Shown here one piece after another: positions 24,790 to 36,119 of a stretch of 64,000 bases of DNA. The DNA is from Ziziphus jujuba (lineage: Eukaryota; Streptophyta; Magnoliopsida; Rosales; Rhamnaceae): positions 21,499,001-21,563,000 of the forward strand of contig NC_083386.1 in assembly GCF_031755915.1 (NCBI RefSeq). Reading direction: 5' to 3'. Position 1 is the stretch's first letter, and each line of letters begins with the position of its first letter. The notes beneath the pieces are model-generated. The model did not search any database. It was not told the DNA's origin and saw nothing but the letters and a program-made list of their open reading frames with translations. The translations under genes and the position numbers were made by a program.

Positions 24790-25823
24790 CTATGAGAAAC
24801 AAACCAAAAGAAACGCAGACAAAAAGAATGACAACAATTTAAGGCCTGAAAAGTTCAACAAAAAAGGTTTTTTCTCCCAAAAAAAAAAAAAAATTTTTAA
24901 AAAGAAAGTCATAAAGCGAATAGCATATGTTTGTCAGGGTGATGTGGCGGTTTAGGCCTGATTTATTGTTATTATTTTTCTTACAATAATTCTGACTTAA
25001 ATCTCCATTCAAAATTTTTTTTTCCTTAAAAAAAAAAAAATATATATATATATATATATGACCTAGAAAAAGCCAAAATATATATATATTTGAGAAAAGT
25101 TATCTTATAATTTTAAATAGTAGATCTATTGCTAAAAAGAGTAAACTTGTGACCATATTTCTACTAAAATCGACTTAAACTAATATTTTATTAATTGAAT
25201 AATCTTTTAAACTATTATAATTCTTTTTAGTAAAAAATATATTATAAATTATAAAAATGATAAGTACATTAAAATTATAAATTGCTGGTATCATACATTC
25301 CCCATTTTTTTTATTTCTTACCACTGATCCACCCTCTTGGGTGTTCCTATATTTTATTCTTATCATCTTATAAATAAGAAATATAAATATTATTCTCACC
25401 ATATGTTATTAATTTGGTAGATGTTGTAACAATTCCCAAAATAAAAAAATAAAAAAAATTCCCATCTCCTTTATTATACGAAGTGTCGGGTCGGTTCGCA
25501 CTCAATCAGAGTTCAGAGATGAAGAGACTATGGTCGCTGTCATTAATACTTCAAATTTCTTCTAATTATTATTATTTTTTTTTCTTTTAGGGAACAAATT
25601 AATTTAGTATCTGGAAGAAGGGATATTATTATTATTCTCTCATTGTTGATTATGAATGGGATGAGTTACTGTTTCCTTGATGCACAATAAGACAAGTTGG
25701 AGTTGCAACTCAACCATGTTATTACTTATGTTTCACCCAGTTGTATCATGGTTAAATATAGGGATGTATCCAACTTTTCACAATGTTAACTAATATATGT
25801 GGTTTTTGGTTTGTTTTGTGCAC
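24790..25823. other. Promoter-side intergenic DNA of MINPP
   Basis: AT-rich with A-runs and (TA)n at 25041-25059 and 25079-25090. No gene recognised. Confidence 0.5.
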
Positions 25824-26232
25824 TTCAAACTATGCAAATTCCACTCTGTGCCCTTTGGTGAAAAGGGTATACCATACCTGAACACCTATGATGGATGAAC
25901 AATCCAATGTCTTGATCCTCTCTGAACAAGGCTAATGACAAAATCAAGCTGGACATGGAGACCAACAGGATCACTAACTTCATCAAGTTAAGTTTGATGT
26001 TGGGAATGTGGTCATGGTTACAGGTGGAAGAAATAGAAGCTGTGTTGGACTTGGAGTAATCAAGAACAGAGAAAAGCATAAGGGTAGTTTTGAGACCATC
26101 CATGTCCAATATGCCACAGGTCATGAATTCGCTACTCGACTGTGTTATGTGTTCACTCACCATCGGCAAGGGCATAAAGCCACCGGAATCCCTTCCAAGT
26201 TCCAAAGTGTGAGGTCACGTTTGGCTGCAATG
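25824..26232 (+). pseudogene. RPS4: 40S ribosomal protein S4 processed pseudogene, 5'-truncated
   Basis: Intronless match to the C-terminal half of plant RPS4: [21 protein letters not shown], then [48 protein letters not shown] and the tail up to RLAA. Stops replace CGA at YDGR and another codon, and frameshifts occur near 25917, 25985 and 26055. The N-terminal half is missing. Lack of introns suggests retroposition from mRNA by LINE machinery. Confidence 0.9.
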
Positions 26233-26703
26233 TTGTGTTTGGTGATGCAGATGGATTACATAGCTAATAGGCCTTCGTGTTTTTTAATCCAACCCACGGT
26301 GTCTTACTAACACACCCCAATTTCACTGTATTAATTGGTCTTTCCAATCTGCAGAATACCCTAATTTTTTGCTTTCTTTCTCCCTTCCAAATTGTTCGTT
26401 TTTGAATAAAATGAAAAGAAATATTATGTCACGATTTTTTTTTTTTTTAAAAGAAAATTATGCGATTTTGTTTTTTCTCTAGCATTCTCGACAACTTCTG
26501 TTTCCTTTTCTCTTGTGGTATTGGGTATTAAAGTGCTTGCTTTTCTGGATTATGAATATTGGAGATTGTTATGAGAATTTGAGGGGGATTCTTTGGTGGA
26601 AATTGGGAAACCTTCGTCAATGGATAGGCAAGATTTGGAGAGGAGATTGGATTTGTATAAGAAAAGAAAAGAAAAAAAAAATACAAATATATATATATAT
26701 ATA

Positions 26704-28075
26704 GGGATATTATCACATAAAGTCCTTAAACTATATGATTTGTGACAATTTGGTCCTTAAATTAATTTTTCAACTTGGTCCTTAAATTAATTTTTTTAAC
26801 AATGAAATTTCTAAACTCATTGAAATCAATCACCACTGGTTCCAAAACATCAATTTCATTAATATTGTTAACAGAAAAAATATGTGCCCATTTGACAAGG
26901 ACAATGAAGGTCATTCTAACATATTTCTCTGTCCCTCACATTATATTTCCGTTTGTAAACAGGAAAGAAAATTTGGGGAAAAAAGATTTAGGATTTTGAT
27001 TATAGCGTGTGATTGATCAAACAAGCAAATTAAAATTTATTTCTTTTTGTTTTCAATGGAACCTCACGAAGTTGTTAGCCAGAAAGATCAAAGCACATAT
27101 CAGATAAGCAAACTAAAGCTTAATCCTAATTTGATGGAACCTTATGAAGTTATTAATGAGAAGAATCAACCCATAATCATAAGTATTTCCTTTTTAATTT
27201 TGGAGTTTGACCATTGTAAAATATGCTCTGCAAGCAACTGTATATTAAACTTTCAATTTTTATCTGAATTTCAATATGTAATAAAAGTTGAGAAATATGA
27301 ATTGGGTATTAAAAAAAGCGTCAGTCTACGACAGTTAAGATTTTGTGATATGGAAGAAAGCCTCCGACTAAAATTAAAGCCTGTGTTTGCCGACATAAAT
27401 AAGACAAAAGCCTCTGTATACGTATTCTTTATATGAGATAGTGAAAGATGAGGACAAAGTTCTTTGTTGGGAGAATAACAGATGAGGATAAAGTTGAATA
27501 CTTTTTATATATTTTATATATATATATATATATATAACTTTAAAGAAATTTTTTTTTTTTTTCCAAAGAAAGTGCTGTTAAATGTAGCACACTGCAGGTT
27601 TTAATGTTCTCTGAAAATTGGGTTGGTGTTGAGAAAGTAGGCAATGACTATGATCATGATCATGATGTTAGAATTCAGGAAAAGATTTATAAATATCTAA
27701 TTAATGTTTTTATTTTATTTTATTTTATTTTTTATTGAGCAAATTTAAATATCATTTGGCATTTTATTCTTTTGTTTTTAATATATTTGTTTGGCTTGCC
27801 CATGCTAATGCAACAAATAAGCCATCAAAGCTTAAAAGGAAGCAGATGGTGTGCTGGGAAATAGACAGCACATAAACAGTAGACTGTAAGAAAGACAAAT
27901 GGGCATGTGCCTCTCACATGTTTTTGCTGTTAACAATGTTAACGGAATTGATGTTTTGGGACCAATGGTGATTGATTTCAATGAGTTTAAAAATTTAATT
28001 GTTAAAAACAATAATTTAAGGATCAAGTTATCACAAATCATATAGTTTATAGATGATTTTATGTGATAATATCCT
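26704..28075. mobile_element. 1.37 kb element with long terminal inverted repeats
   Basis: Left arm 26704-26891 and right arm 27897-28075 are inverted copies. GGATATTATCACATAAA at 26705 pairs with the complement of 28058-28074; CATTGAAATCAATCACCA and CCAAAACATCAATT also recur inverted. (TA)n flanks both ends. The interior has an ORF at 27047-27436 (129 codons) with no family I recognise and a short internal duplication (EPHEVV/EPYEVI). No transposase is visible, so it is non-autonomous. Terminal sequence GGGATAATATCAC with CCTTAAACTAT resembles plant Mutator-like foldback elements; the class is inferred. Confidence 0.78.
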
Positions 28076-28100
28076 CTATATATATATATATATATATATA

Positions 28101-28324
28101 CATGAGTTCTTCTATGGTTAGGACTGTCCCGATAGAATTTTATACGGATCCACGAAAAGTAGATATTATACAAGAAAAAAATATCGGCTTTCCTCTCTGG
28201 AGAAAAGCATATGCTACATAAAAAAAAAAAAAAAACATCAGTTTTTCTAAAAAATATCAATTTTGCATCGATTTTGCTCCTAATTCATATGAAAATTTAC
28301 CCGGTCAATTTTGACCATAAAATC
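28101..28324. mobile_element. Small foldback-related element E inside (TA)n
   Basis: A 224 bp unit between (TA)n at 28076-28100 and 28325-28340. Left end TTCTATGGTTAGGACTGTCC resembles the terminal motif of the elements at 28341, 54321 and 63133. The interior differs and has A-runs. Confidence 0.5.
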
Positions 28325-28340
28325 TATATATATATATATA

Positions 28341-28501
28341 CAGTTCGTCTATGATGCGGACGGTGCTTATGCAGACCATAGTATTAGTGATGATTTTTCA
28401 TAGTATTGGTGACAATTTTCTAAGAAACCGTCATTAATACTATAAAAAACCGTCACTAATACTGCAGTTCTTATACGGACCGTCCTCACCATAGAATTTT
28501 C
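28341..28501. mobile_element. Foldback MITE A inside (TA)n
   Basis: 161 bp flanked on both sides by (TA)n. Its halves are near-complementary: AGTATTAGTGATGATTTTTC and, inverted, AGTATTAGTGACGGTTTTTT. Right terminus inverted reads AATTCTATGGTGAGGACGG. Closely related to the element at 54321-54482. Confidence 0.8.
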
Positions 28502-28509
28502 ATATATAT

Positions 28510-30330
28510 ATATATATATATAGATAGATATATAGATCTATATCAGGATTCGATTCCATAGAGGCTATAATCAGGACGTCCAGATATTGGGATTTGTATG
28601 TATAAGAAACCTTCCTTTTTATTAAAAAAAATATAAATAAAAAGCATGGGTTGTTAAATTGATCTATTGAGCTGGGGCGCAAAAAAAACTTAAATAAAGG
28701 AGAGTCCTTTGGTTATCACATACCATTACGATGAAGAATATTAGACTCATTGGATTTTATTTTTTATTTTTTACTTCTAATTATTATTATTATTATTATT
28801 TTACATTTGAATTTGAATTGGATGAGAAGAAGAACAGTAGAACAGTAGATTGGGTTTGTTTTGGATTTGTTTATGAGGGGTGAGGTTGGTTTTTTTTTTT
28901 TTTTTGTTTTTTTGTTTTTTTTTTTTTATGCATCATGAATAATAAGGACTAAAAAAATATTATTAACAATAAAATATATAAATTTAAATATTTTTATTTT
29001 AGAATAAAAAAAAATATATTTAGTATAATAGATTGACTTCCGTACAATCTATTCCATTCCGTCAAATCAACTTGAATTATCCAAAGAGTCGAGAACGACA
29101 GGCTTGCAGCCCCATCGGCAGTCACAGATTAAAAATTTAATGTTGGAATGAACTATGACTTTTAAAGTGACAGTTGTTATTTTCATAAGTAGGATATGTT
29201 GAGTTTGGTATGGTTCTTTGTGTTTTTGGTACTGATAACTTTAGATTTTTGCTAAAATGCAAAATCCCAAAAGACACAGCTAGTTCTATTTTGCTATCTG
29301 ATACCGAATCAAAATGCCATCATTTCCTTTTTTGTTAATTGCTAAGTGTACACATCCTCAATTGCTAGGAAGTGTTTGGCTTTAAAAGGATAGGAAGATT
29401 AACAATAAATGGACGAGACAACACAAAATTGATGTGGAATTGTTTTAAACATTAATAATTATAAGACAATAATTACCTATAACAAGCTCATATTCCTTTT
29501 TTTTTAATTTTTTTCCTTGTTTTATTATTCCTGTCATCTCTTACAACATTCAACAAATATAGAAATACATACAAGCACCTTTACTTGAAAATAATTCCTT
29601 ATGGACTAAAGCAGTTCCGCGAAAGAAATTTGTATCCCGTTTACCTCCTTTCTCTCTGACGAAGTTCAAGAAAATTCAACTTCCAAAAAAAAAAAAAAAA
29701 AAAAACCAATTATTTCCAGCATCACAACCGTGAAAATAGCCTTAATTTTTATTTTTATTTATTTTTTATTTTTGCCGCTTTTTAGGAGGTAAAAAGATTT
29801 GAGCTTAGAAAAGCAACATGCATTGAATTTCATGGACCCAGGAAAGAGAGACTTCTACAGCTGCAAACGAAATGAATTAAGACTCGTATCATATTTTCAA
29901 CCACAAATAAGCAAATAGGCTACGTACTGCATCAGAATGGCTACACATTTCCAACCGCAAACAGGCTACATACTGCATGAGAATGGCACTGCTCTACTAT
30001 ATCTGGTGCACCACCTTTGAAAACCCTATCAGGGAATCACAAATCTAGGTTCTCTTCAAAGGAATTGAAATTTGCTTCTACAAATTTTAAATCCATTAAA
30101 ATAAGTATAATTTAATTGCATTTAAAAAGCTCAACTAAAACTTTGCCCATATTTATTTATGTCTCGTTTAATAAGTTCTGAACGTTTCTTACAAACCAAA
30201 AAAAAAAGGTTCTGAACATGAAGCACTCTATCTATAAAACTATGGAATTACCAACCCAACACCACAAACTTTTTGGAACCCCTCTTTCTCCATAATGGTG
30301 ACAGGGAACTGAACAACATCAAACTCATAA
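28510..30330. other. Gene-free interval downstream of ferritin
   Basis: AT-rich, with an (ATT)n tract near 28778-28801, T-runs near 28888-28926 and an imperfect direct repeat (GGCTAC..TACTGCAT..GAGAATGG) at about 29920-29986. The last few hundred bases should include the ferritin 3' UTR. No gene recognised. Confidence 0.5.
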
Positions 30331-32753
30331 TCATGCTGCAACTACATGTCCCTCCTCATGAAGCAGCATCTGGTCGAAGTGCCAAACTCCTGCAGATTTG
30401 AAGAACACCAAACCAGCTTAGAAATCACAAGAGAAAGCATTGAGAAAGATTAAATTTTGTACAAGGTTTAAGTAGAAAAGAAATATGGAGCGGAAATTGA
30501 AATATGGATTCCTACCATGTCCTTTGCCCACTCTTCTCAGTTGAGCAACATATTCTGAGATTTTCTTTATGGCTTCCACCTGCAAGGATGGAAATTTATT
30601 AATGATTCAGATGGAAAAATTATAGGGAAAAAAAAAAAAATTCAAAGGATATGGGGAATCAAGAACTTTACCTGCTCAGCCAAAAATTCACTCTCGACAA
30701 AGTCTACCAACTGCACATCCTTGTTCTGCTCAGCAACCTGTGTTTCAAATGGTAAAAACATCAGGGAAAAAAAACAAAAAGCATTTCTTAGAAGAATACA
30801 ATAGCCTACAAAACTAGAATATAAAATAGACCACATGGAAAAATATTGTAAATATTGTTTTTAAACTTGCTTGTATTAACATGGTTTTGAACCAGGTACA
30901 GCTAAATCAATAATTGAACTCGAGATAGGTAACAAGATGGAGCCAAGGTAGACGCCTTACATGGTGTAAGTTGAGGAGCTTTTCATTTGTCAGCTTTTCC
31001 AAAGATAATGCAAGCTCCATTGCTGAAATAAAAAGTTAGATGCACAGTCAGAGATATTAAGTCAAGTCTGAATGGCTAGAAAGTATTAGAGTACAACATC
31101 TATTAATCTAGAATAAATATGCAAACCAGAAAAACCAATTGCATCTCGGAAACTAGCTTTCATTGCGGGATTAATACATGGAAAGTACATCGCGTGAACT
31201 GAAGTGTAATGAGTAAGCTTCATTTCATTTAAATTTTAGTCATGATTGAAAGACAAGCTTTTGGAGGATCCATAAAGGCAGAAATATATGAACTACAATA
31301 TACAAATAAATATACGAAGAAACCAGTTCAAACTTCAAAATACAAAACCATGCATAAATGATCTTGAAATGGCTGGCTAATCCTTAGAGTTGCAATGTAT
31401 TGACTCTATCCTCGTTTACATATACCTTCAGTGTTACAACCTCCATCCACTTTTTCTCAGTAAGGTAACCAAAACCATGCAAACACATCCGCCCAAGAAC
31501 CAAAATGTACAATATGCTATATGAGTAAGAAATAAGCATGTTCAGAAAAAAAAAATATATATATATATATCTGAGAAAAAACTGGAGAAAATTTTATTGT
31601 TTGAAGTATAATTTTCTTCAAACATATAGCAAGAACACTAACCATGCAGAGCATCTCCTTTCTCGGGATGATCAAACTCAGAGAGAGGCATCAGTATCGA
31701 CTGCAATTTCACTTTTCCACCTCGCTTATTCTAAAGGATCAAAAACAATGGATATCAGAGAAATTACTTTCAAATACAACTTTAAGGCAAATTCAAAGCA
31801 CTAAAACAACGTAGAAAAGACAAGACAGCATCAGTGAAAATCTTCAAATGAAATATGTGAAAGACCTGGTACTCCATCAATTTCTCAGCATGGTCCCTTT
31901 CTTCTTCACTGGATTCCTTGAAGAACCTGTCGATGAAAAAAGCATGAAAAGCTTAATTTTAAAACAAAAAAAGTTCCATTTTGAAAAATGCTCAGAAAGC
32001 TTAAGAATTTCGAACACATTACTTGGCAAAACCCTTGAGCGCAACGTTGTCCCTATCGAAGTAGGCGAACAAGGCATGGTACACGTAGGAGACATTATAT
32101 TCCACGCTGGCAATTCCAGTAATAATGATAATAATAATTAGGCCCAAAAAAAAAAAAAAAAAAACACAAATTAATCTATGAAACGGCCAAAAACAAGATT
32201 TTTTCTGGCACAGGAAATTGATTTATAAACGCACAAAAGCATGCCCAATTGGATGGTATCTCAAATTGAAAACGAAGTGTTACAGAAATTAAAATATAAG
32301 CTTAGCAATTCAATAACGGAATAACAACAATCATTTTTTCACTCGAAAACTATCAGATTTTAGTAAAAGAAAAAGAAATACAAAGACCCACTTGATCTGC
32401 TCGTTAATAGCAGCCTCAGAGGCGTTAGCAAACTTCTGGCGAGCAAGAGAAACCTGTGGTACAGTAGGGACGAGATCGAGCTCCTTCTTCACTTCCTCAA
32501 AGGGCTCGAAAACGACGCCGGCAAGCGGTTTGTTATTCGCACTTTTAGAGGCACAGACCACAAACCCACTTCCATTTTTCGCCGGAGAGAAGCGAAGAAT
32601 CGAATTCACGGAAGAAGACGAATTCAGAGGAGAAACCGAATAAGAAAATGACAAGGACGATGAAGGAGCAGAGGAAAACAGAGGACCCAGATTTTCCCCA
32701 TGAGTGGCGAGGAGAGAAGAACCCGGAGAGGCTTTGAGAAGCATGTTGTTCAT
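30331..32753 (-). CDS. FER: Ferritin, chloroplastic
   Basis: Stores iron in the plastid as a 24-subunit shell. Eight exons, the usual plant ferritin number: 32392-32753, 32023-32106, 31866-31926, 31643-31730, 30961-31022, 30672-30737, 30516-30579, 30331-30389, giving 281 residues with all phases closing. The N-terminal Ser-rich stretch is a plastid transit peptide (about 60-70 residues), followed by the plant extension peptide ([16 protein letters not shown]). Ferroxidase residues are present: Glu123, Tyr130, Glu158 and His161 correspond to Glu27, Tyr34, Glu62 and His65 of human H ferritin. The start is the first ATG of MNNMLLKA; another in-frame Met is at residue 4. The upstream leader is (GA)n-rich. 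An IDRS-like promoter element is at 33066-33079. Confidence 0.96.
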
Positions 32754-32780
32754 GGAGAAAACAAAGAACACCAAGATTGT

Positions 32781-32820
<40 letters not shown>

Positions 32821-32864
32821 TGAGAGGGAGAGAAAAATTCAGAGAAAGAGAGAGAGAGAGAGAG
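32781..32864. repeat. (AG)n / (CAGA)n repeats in ferritin 5' leader
   Basis: (AG)n at 32781-32806, (CAGA)n at 32806-32822 and (AG)n at 32841-32864, i.e. pyrimidine-rich on the ferritin coding strand, just upstream of the start codon. Confidence 0.85.
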
Positions 32865-33065
32865 GTTTGAGGTTTGCGGTTCGAAGGGACAGAGAAAAAC
32901 AAAGGAAACGAAGGGCTGTGAAGGAGGTCTGTGTGTATGTGGTGCGGAAGTGAGGATGGGAATGTGGCGAAGAAGACCATAAAAAAAGGGCTGGCCAGAG
33001 ATGGGTGTGGGCCATTGGATGAGGTGAAACGTGGACGGTTGAGATTGAGTGAAAGACATGGGCGC

Positions 33066-33079
33066 GTGGCGTGCTCGTG
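33066..33079 (-). promoter_or_regulatory. Iron-dependent regulatory sequence (IDRS)-like element
   Basis: The complement reads CACGAGCACGCCAC, matching the plant ferritin IDRS consensus CACGAGNCCNCCAC at every fixed position but one. It lies 313 bp upstream of the ferritin start codon, a fitting place for the element that represses ferritin when iron is low. Confidence 0.75.
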
Positions 33080-33299
33080 GCATAGCTGGATAAGGCACTG
33101 TTTGTCCTGTGGGAATCCGAAAGAATTATCTGGAATTTGGTCCAGGGTCATCATGATGAGGAGTCAATACTTTTTTTTTTTTTTTTTTGGTGTTATTTAT
33201 CTTAAATTGAGGGGTTTTTTTGTTTGTTTACTGGGGGCTATAAAGAAAGACAAAAAGAGTAGGAATCTTTATTGTACTCCTCTTTTTGTTTTCGAAAGT

Positions 33300-34260
33300 A
33301 CAAAATAACTTGGAAAAGCTTATTTATGAAGCATAAAAATAAATAAATTAATTAATAAATAAATATATATATATATGATATCATTTTACATAATTCCTTT
33401 TGGGTTGAGAAGAAAATTTATCCACCACCAATTTTGATTTGATGATGAGGGATTTCTACGTGGATGAATTCATCTTTATCGGAGTGTTATTTATTTTTTT
33501 AATGAAAATCATCAACATATCTTCCGTTAGTATATTTACGTGTATAAATATTTTGTTAGTCGCAAGCAAAAAAATATATATATATTTTGTTAGTCTTTTC
33601 ATGTCTCCAAAAAATATATATATTTGTCAGTCCGTGACAGCCTAGAGACGGAAATTACAGTCTCCTGTTGGAAACCCCGAACCTTCAATGTGAGTGAAAA
33701 AAAGTACTTTGTCAAATTTACGCAAGATTATAGTATTATCTATCTCAGTTTTTTTTTTTTTTTTTAATTTAAATTTATAAAAAGAATTTTTTATTTTAAA
33801 AATATATATTAAATGTTTCAAATATATATATATATTGAAAATAGTTAGTAACTCTCTTTAGTCTTTCAACTATATTTACATTCGAACTTCTGTTTTTGAA
33901 CTCATTTTCTATTATACATTGATCCCTAAATTTTTATTTTTATTAACTTTTAAGTTTGTTAAGATTTATGAAGTATTTTTTCATTTGCATTATTTTGCAT
34001 AGCATTTTTTTAATAAATATTATATAAAATAAATAGTAGAATATTTTAAATTAATGTGTTAAATGTTTTTCTTTTTTTTTTTTCATTTGAAAACACTTTA
34101 TCAAAAAAATATCAACCTTAGTTTTTTTATTAGAAACACCTAAAATGCTTATTTTTCATACAAAAAGCACTTTTTAATATTATGTCAAATATGTAAAAGT
34201 GTTTTTTTTTTATTATTATTTTTTTTGCAGCATTTTAGCTCAGAAAAAACTTCCAAATAG
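33300..34260. other. AT-rich intergenic DNA
   Basis: No gene. Around 33840-33960 is a sequence (TCTTTCAACTATATTTACATTC..) similar to the terminal repeat at 34262, so an older member of that element family may be present. Confidence 0.4.
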
Positions 34261-34261
34261 G

Positions 34262-35045
34262 CACCCAGTCTCTGAACTATATCTACATTTGCACTTTCAT
34301 TTTTGAACTTTTTTGGCATACTGGCCCTTAAATTTTAATTTTTATTACATTTTCTTCCCCAAAACTTATTTAATAGATATATATTTTCAAAATTTTGAAG
34401 CATACAGTGCCCTACTATAATTTGAAAACAACGAAATTATATACTAAGACAACCCTATAAAATCCGTGCACGTTGCATTAAGTATATTGCACACTTTTAA
34501 AACAACTAAAAATTACATTAATGAGGTGTTTATATAATGATAAAGTTAGTGAGAATCTAAAATTTTTTGGAAAAGTAAAATTTTCTCCTGTTTGGATAAA
34601 TTTAAAAAAAAAAAAATTTGTAAACGCCAGTAGAAAATAAATCTCGTAATGTGAAAAACTAACAAGAAAGTGAATCTTACTGAAAAGATGCCATTCTAAA
34701 ATTTCCTAAGAAATTGATATTATGTATTTTTTAAAATACAATTTTATTATTTAATTTTAATGTATAAATTTATTTAATTACTTGTAAGTTTTATTTTCTT
34801 TTATAATTAACCAAACAATGTAAAAAAATCCCAAAAAAACTCATTCTTAGGAAATTAAATCCTAACAAATTGATTCGCAAGAATCAGTTTCTTTCATATT
34901 TTTTTCTTTTACCGAACATCCCATAAAATATAGTTGTAAGGATAAGAAAGTAACAAAGTGTAAAGTTTAGGGGTCAAAGTGCTACGAGAAAGAAAAATTA
35001 AAGAACCAAATCACAAATATATACATAGTTCATGGACTAGTAAAG
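34262..35045. mobile_element. Imperfect foldback element
   Basis: The left part (AGTCTCTGAACTATATCTAC, CTGGCCCTTAAA) and the inverse of 34960-35045 (AGTCCATGAACTATGTATAT, TTTGACCCCTAAA) share order and wording over about 85 bp. The interior is non-coding and very AT-rich. Probably an old MITE. Confidence 0.45.
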
Positions 35046-35114
35046 ATACAAGAATTATGAGAAATCTTTAATTTTATAAAATCTGAAATTCTTGCGTAGC
35101 AAGTGTTGAGGATT

Positions 35115-36010
35115 GCCAAATTTCATTTAAAGCATATTTGGTATATAAAATGATTATTCTTTATAATACAAGAAAATATGTTTATAGGAATAGAAAAGGA
35201 AAAATGAATAAATATTCACAATCATATGTTTGGTTATAGTATCAAATTAGATTTAACATTCAGTTTTTATAAATACTTTTTATAAAAAATATTAAATTTG
35301 ATAAAAATTAATTAAAAGTCATATTTTATAATTATTTATATAGTTTTATTTTAGGATAATCAATCTATATTTGAATATATTTTAAATGTGTTAATACTGA
35401 TTATCCTTCAAATGAATTAATAAGAATGCTAAGCATTTTAAAAGAAAAAGAATACTATTTGTTATCACTAGCATCAGTGGGATCTACATGCAAAATGATA
35501 ACTTAGATTATTATTATTAAAAGTTCACTTTTAGAGTTTTAAAATAAAAAAAAATTCAAATATTCCAATTAAAATTTACTACATAGGATGATAAATATCA
35601 TCAATAATGATAAACAACAAAATTTTTAAAAGAAATAACTATTTCTTAAATTGAGAGAATAAGGTCATATATGATATATGTATGGTTATTCTTAATAAAA
35701 TAGGAATACATATTTGTAAGAATTGAAAAAGGGAAAAGAATATATATTATTAATGATATGTTTGGTTATTATTTTAAATTAATTTCAATGTTTAATCTTC
35801 ATAAATATTTTTTTCCTTTTTAAAAATATCAAATTCGGTAAAAATTAATTAAAAATTAAATTTTGCAGTTATTTATATATTTTTAGTTTAAAATAATCAA
35901 TTTCCATTTGAATATATTTTAAATAAGGTAAGACTATCTATCGTTCAAAATCTAATGAAAGAATAACAATTCTAAACCTTTTGAAAAGAATAATTATTCC
36001 TTCAAATTAG
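35115..36010. repeat. Two diverged copies of an AT-rich dispersed repeat
   Basis: About 350 bp at 35115-35460 is repeated, diverged, at 35660-36010. Shared landmarks are ATATGTTTGGTTAT, AAAAATTAATTAAAA, TTTGAATATATTTTAAAT and CTATC/TTATCCTTCAAA. Related pieces occur near 40380-40480 and 42280-42450. No coding sequence. Confidence 0.55.
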
Positions 36011-36119
36011 AGATTAAGTAATTCTATGGAATAACTATTTCTAAAATTTAAAATTTACCAAATATAAAAATAGTAAATCATATAAAATAGTTATTTTATT
36101 CCTATATTTAAATTGAATA

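Noticed and set aside
25825..26205. 126-codon minus-strand ORF
   Set aside because: Antisense shadow of the RPS4 pseudogene.
32392..32643. Plus-strand ORF across ferritin exon 1
   Set aside because: Antisense to the transit-peptide exon; no family match and no independent signals.
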